From Bacteroidales bacterium (GTDB taxonomy: Bacteria > Bacteroidota > Bacteroidia > Bacteroidales > UBA7960), in assembly GCA_003553005.1 (NCBI GenBank), contig PUPG01000116.1, positions 1 to 7,259 of the forward strand: a DNA stretch of 7,259 nt, in the 5' to 3' direction. How positions within the stretch are numbered: the first letter of the stretch is position 1; every line of letters starts with the position of its first letter. Under the pieces are notes generated by a model. It saw nothing but the letters and a program-made list of their open reading frames with translations. It was not told the DNA's origin and did no database searches. Made by a program: the position numbers and the translations under genes. Shown in pieces: positions 6,172 through 7,259 of this stretch.

Positions 6172-7170
6172 ATGGAAGACCGAAAAAAAGACCACATAGA
6201 CCTGGCCTTTGCATCCCAAACACTTACCGATCAGCTGGATAAGCGGTTCATGTATGAGCCGTTGCTCAGCAAGCACCCCCAGGGGGCCATCCCGGAAAGC
6301 ACCTTCATTGGCAAAACGCTGAAGCTGCCGCTATGGGTTTCCAGCATGACAGGAGGCACCAAAATGGCAGGGCACATCAACAAAAACCTGGCCAGGGCAT
6401 GCCGGGAATTCGGCATGGGGATGGGACTGGGCTCCTGCCGCATCATTCTCGATGACGACACGTATTTCCCCGACTTTGACGTACGCGACCTCATCGGTGA
6501 CGATCTCCCGCTGTATGCCAACCTCGGCATCAACCAGCTGGAAATTCTGCAGATGGAAAACAAGCAGGACAAGATCAGCAAGCTGGTGGACAAACTCCGG
6601 GCCGATGGTCTGATCATCCACATCAACCCCATGCAGGAATGGTTTCAACCCGAGGGCGACCGCCTGCAAAGACCCCCTGCAGAATCGATCGCACAACTGC
6701 TCGAAGAAGTGGATTTCCCCGTGATGGCCAAAGAGGTGGGCCAGGGCATGGGCATGGAAAGCCTGCGCACACTGCTTAAAATGCCACTTGCTGCGATTGA
6801 ATTCGGGGCATTCGGAGGTACAAACTTTGCCAAAGTGGAGCTGCTTCGCGACAAAAACCAGCCCAAAGAGTTGTTTGAACCCCTGTCGTTTATCGGTCAC
6901 GATGCCGCCGACATGCTCAATATGATCAACCAAATCGTCCACGAAGAAAAAGAAGAGATTCGCTGCAAACAACTCATCGCATCAGGCGGCATCAAGTCAT
7001 TCCTGGACGGATATTACCTGACCAGCAAATCTGCGCTCCCCGCCATCTATGGCCAGGCCTCCACATTCCTGAAACATGCCCGGGGAGATTATGAAGAATT
7101 GCGTAAATTCGTACAATACCAAATCAAAGGTTTGGAGATGGCATACGCTTTCCTTCGGATCAGGGGGTAA
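6172..7170 (+). CDS. fni: Type 2 isopentenyl-diphosphate delta-isomerase (FMN-dependent)
   Basis: This 332-aa cytosolic flavoenzyme interconverts isopentenyl and dimethylallyl diphosphate using reduced FMN and Mg2+. It has the family motifs in order: RKKDHI near the N-terminus (4-9, diphosphate binding), SSMTGG (57-62), GLGSCR (85-90, usually GSQ-R/M), ANLGINQLEI, H150-I-N152-P-M-Q155-E156 with QPEGDR (catalytic Gln and metal-binding Glu), KEVGQG, GAFGGTNFAKVE (212-223) and IASGGI (269-274). The segment after IASGGI (SFLDGYYLTSKSALPAIYG) differs from the Gly/Ala-rich phosphate-binding segment of Firmicutes and Thermus enzymes; I recall similar text in Bacteroidota homologues. A type 2 isomerase is common in bacteria that use the mevalonate pathway, where HMG-CoA is an intermediate, which links it to the hydratase and carboxylase upstream. 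The start at 6172 is the only ATG that keeps the RKKDHI motif; no Shine-Dalgarno sequence is evident. Confidence 0.93.
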   Translation: MEDRKKDHIDLAFASQTLTDQLDKRFMYEPLLSKHPQGAIPESTFIGKTLKLPLWVSSMTGGTKMAGHINKNLARACREFGMGMGLGSCRIILDDDTYFPDFDVRDLIGDDLPLYANLGINQLEILQMENKQDKISKLVDKLRADGLIIHINPMQEWFQPEGDRLQRPPAESIAQLLEEVDFPVMAKEVGQGMGMESLRTLLKMPLAAIEFGAFGGTNFAKVELLRDKNQPKELFEPLSFIGHDAADMLNMINQIVHEEKEEIRCKQLIASGGIKSFLDGYYLTSKSALPAIYGQASTFLKHARGDYEELRKFVQYQIKGLEMAYAFLRIRG

Positions 7171-7259
7171 ATGGCTGTTTGGTATTGGCTGTTGGCTGTT
7201 GGCAAGAAAGTTAAGGGTTACTGAGTTAAGGGGTTACTGGTTTGAGGTTTGAGGTTTGA
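7171..7259. repeat. Composite short tandem-repeat block after the isomerase gene
   Basis: Three repeat types follow each other directly after the stop codon. First, 7-base units of the TTGGCTG kind (atggctg at 7171-7177, a diverged unit, then two exact units at 7185-7198 and a partial one to 7203). Second, two copies of a 15-base unit, gttaagggttactga and gttaaggggttactg (7210-7239), which differ at the tenth base onward by one inserted G. Third, gtttgag twice plus a partial copy (7240-7259), continuing past the window edge. The last unit is the same heptamer that builds the right arm of the 1941-2018 repeat, on the opposite strand. No gene or T-tract terminator is seen. Confidence 0.7.

Noticed and set aside
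6331..6972. 213-codon minus-strand ORF inside the isomerase gene
   Set aside because: It lies opposite the conserved IPP isomerase motifs and shows no domain of its own.

Overview
The window (7,259 bp, moderately GC-rich coding DNA with AT-richer gaps) reads as a stretch of a Bacteroidota chromosome, probably an environmental or uncultured lineage. This is inferred from three things. Starts are preceded by A-rich leaders with no Shine-Dalgarno sequence. The C-terminal half of the type 2 IPP isomerase resembles what I recall of Bacteroidota homologues. The gaps carry short-unit tandem repeats built on TTTGA-like words. No RNA gene, CRISPR array, transposase or phage gene was seen. All five recognisable genes are on the + strand.

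Layout: (1) 1-1698 is the 3' part of an SLC13-type permease with four RCK_C (TrkA_C) repeats followed by a membrane half; its N-terminus lies outside the window. (2) 1699-2094 is a gap with no convincing gene. It holds a four-unit octamer array (1801-1832) and a large inverted repeat made of GTTTGAN heptamers (1941-2018). (3) 2095-4899 holds an enoyl-CoA hydratase-family protein of the LiuC/methylglutaconyl-CoA hydratase type and a biotin carboxylase fused to a biotin carrier domain (methylcrotonyl-CoA carboxylase alpha-like), 30 bp apart. (4) 4900-5007 is an AT-rich gap with a possible Bacteroidota-type promoter. (5) 5008-7170 holds an acyl-CoA dehydrogenase and a type 2 isopentenyl-diphosphate isomerase, 12 bp apart. 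(6) 7171-7259 is another tandem-repeat block that ends in the same GTTTGAG heptamer, in the orientation opposite to the right arm of the 1941-2018 repeat.

Working model (inference): the acyl-CoA dehydrogenase, biotin carboxylase and hydratase supply three of the steps of leucine/isovalerate breakdown toward HMG-CoA. HMG-CoA is also the entry to the mevalonate pathway, and the last gene, IPP isomerase, acts at the end of that pathway. The cluster may therefore tie branched-chain acyl-CoA breakdown to isoprenoid supply. Two points weaken a simple leucine-operon reading. The carboxyltransferase beta subunit and HMG-CoA lyase are not in the window. The dehydrogenase also has the catalytic-base layout of short-chain acyl-CoA dehydrogenases rather than of isovaleryl-CoA dehydrogenase. 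I see no clearly new system here; the repeats, the active-site deviations and the unusual gene partnership are the parts worth following.
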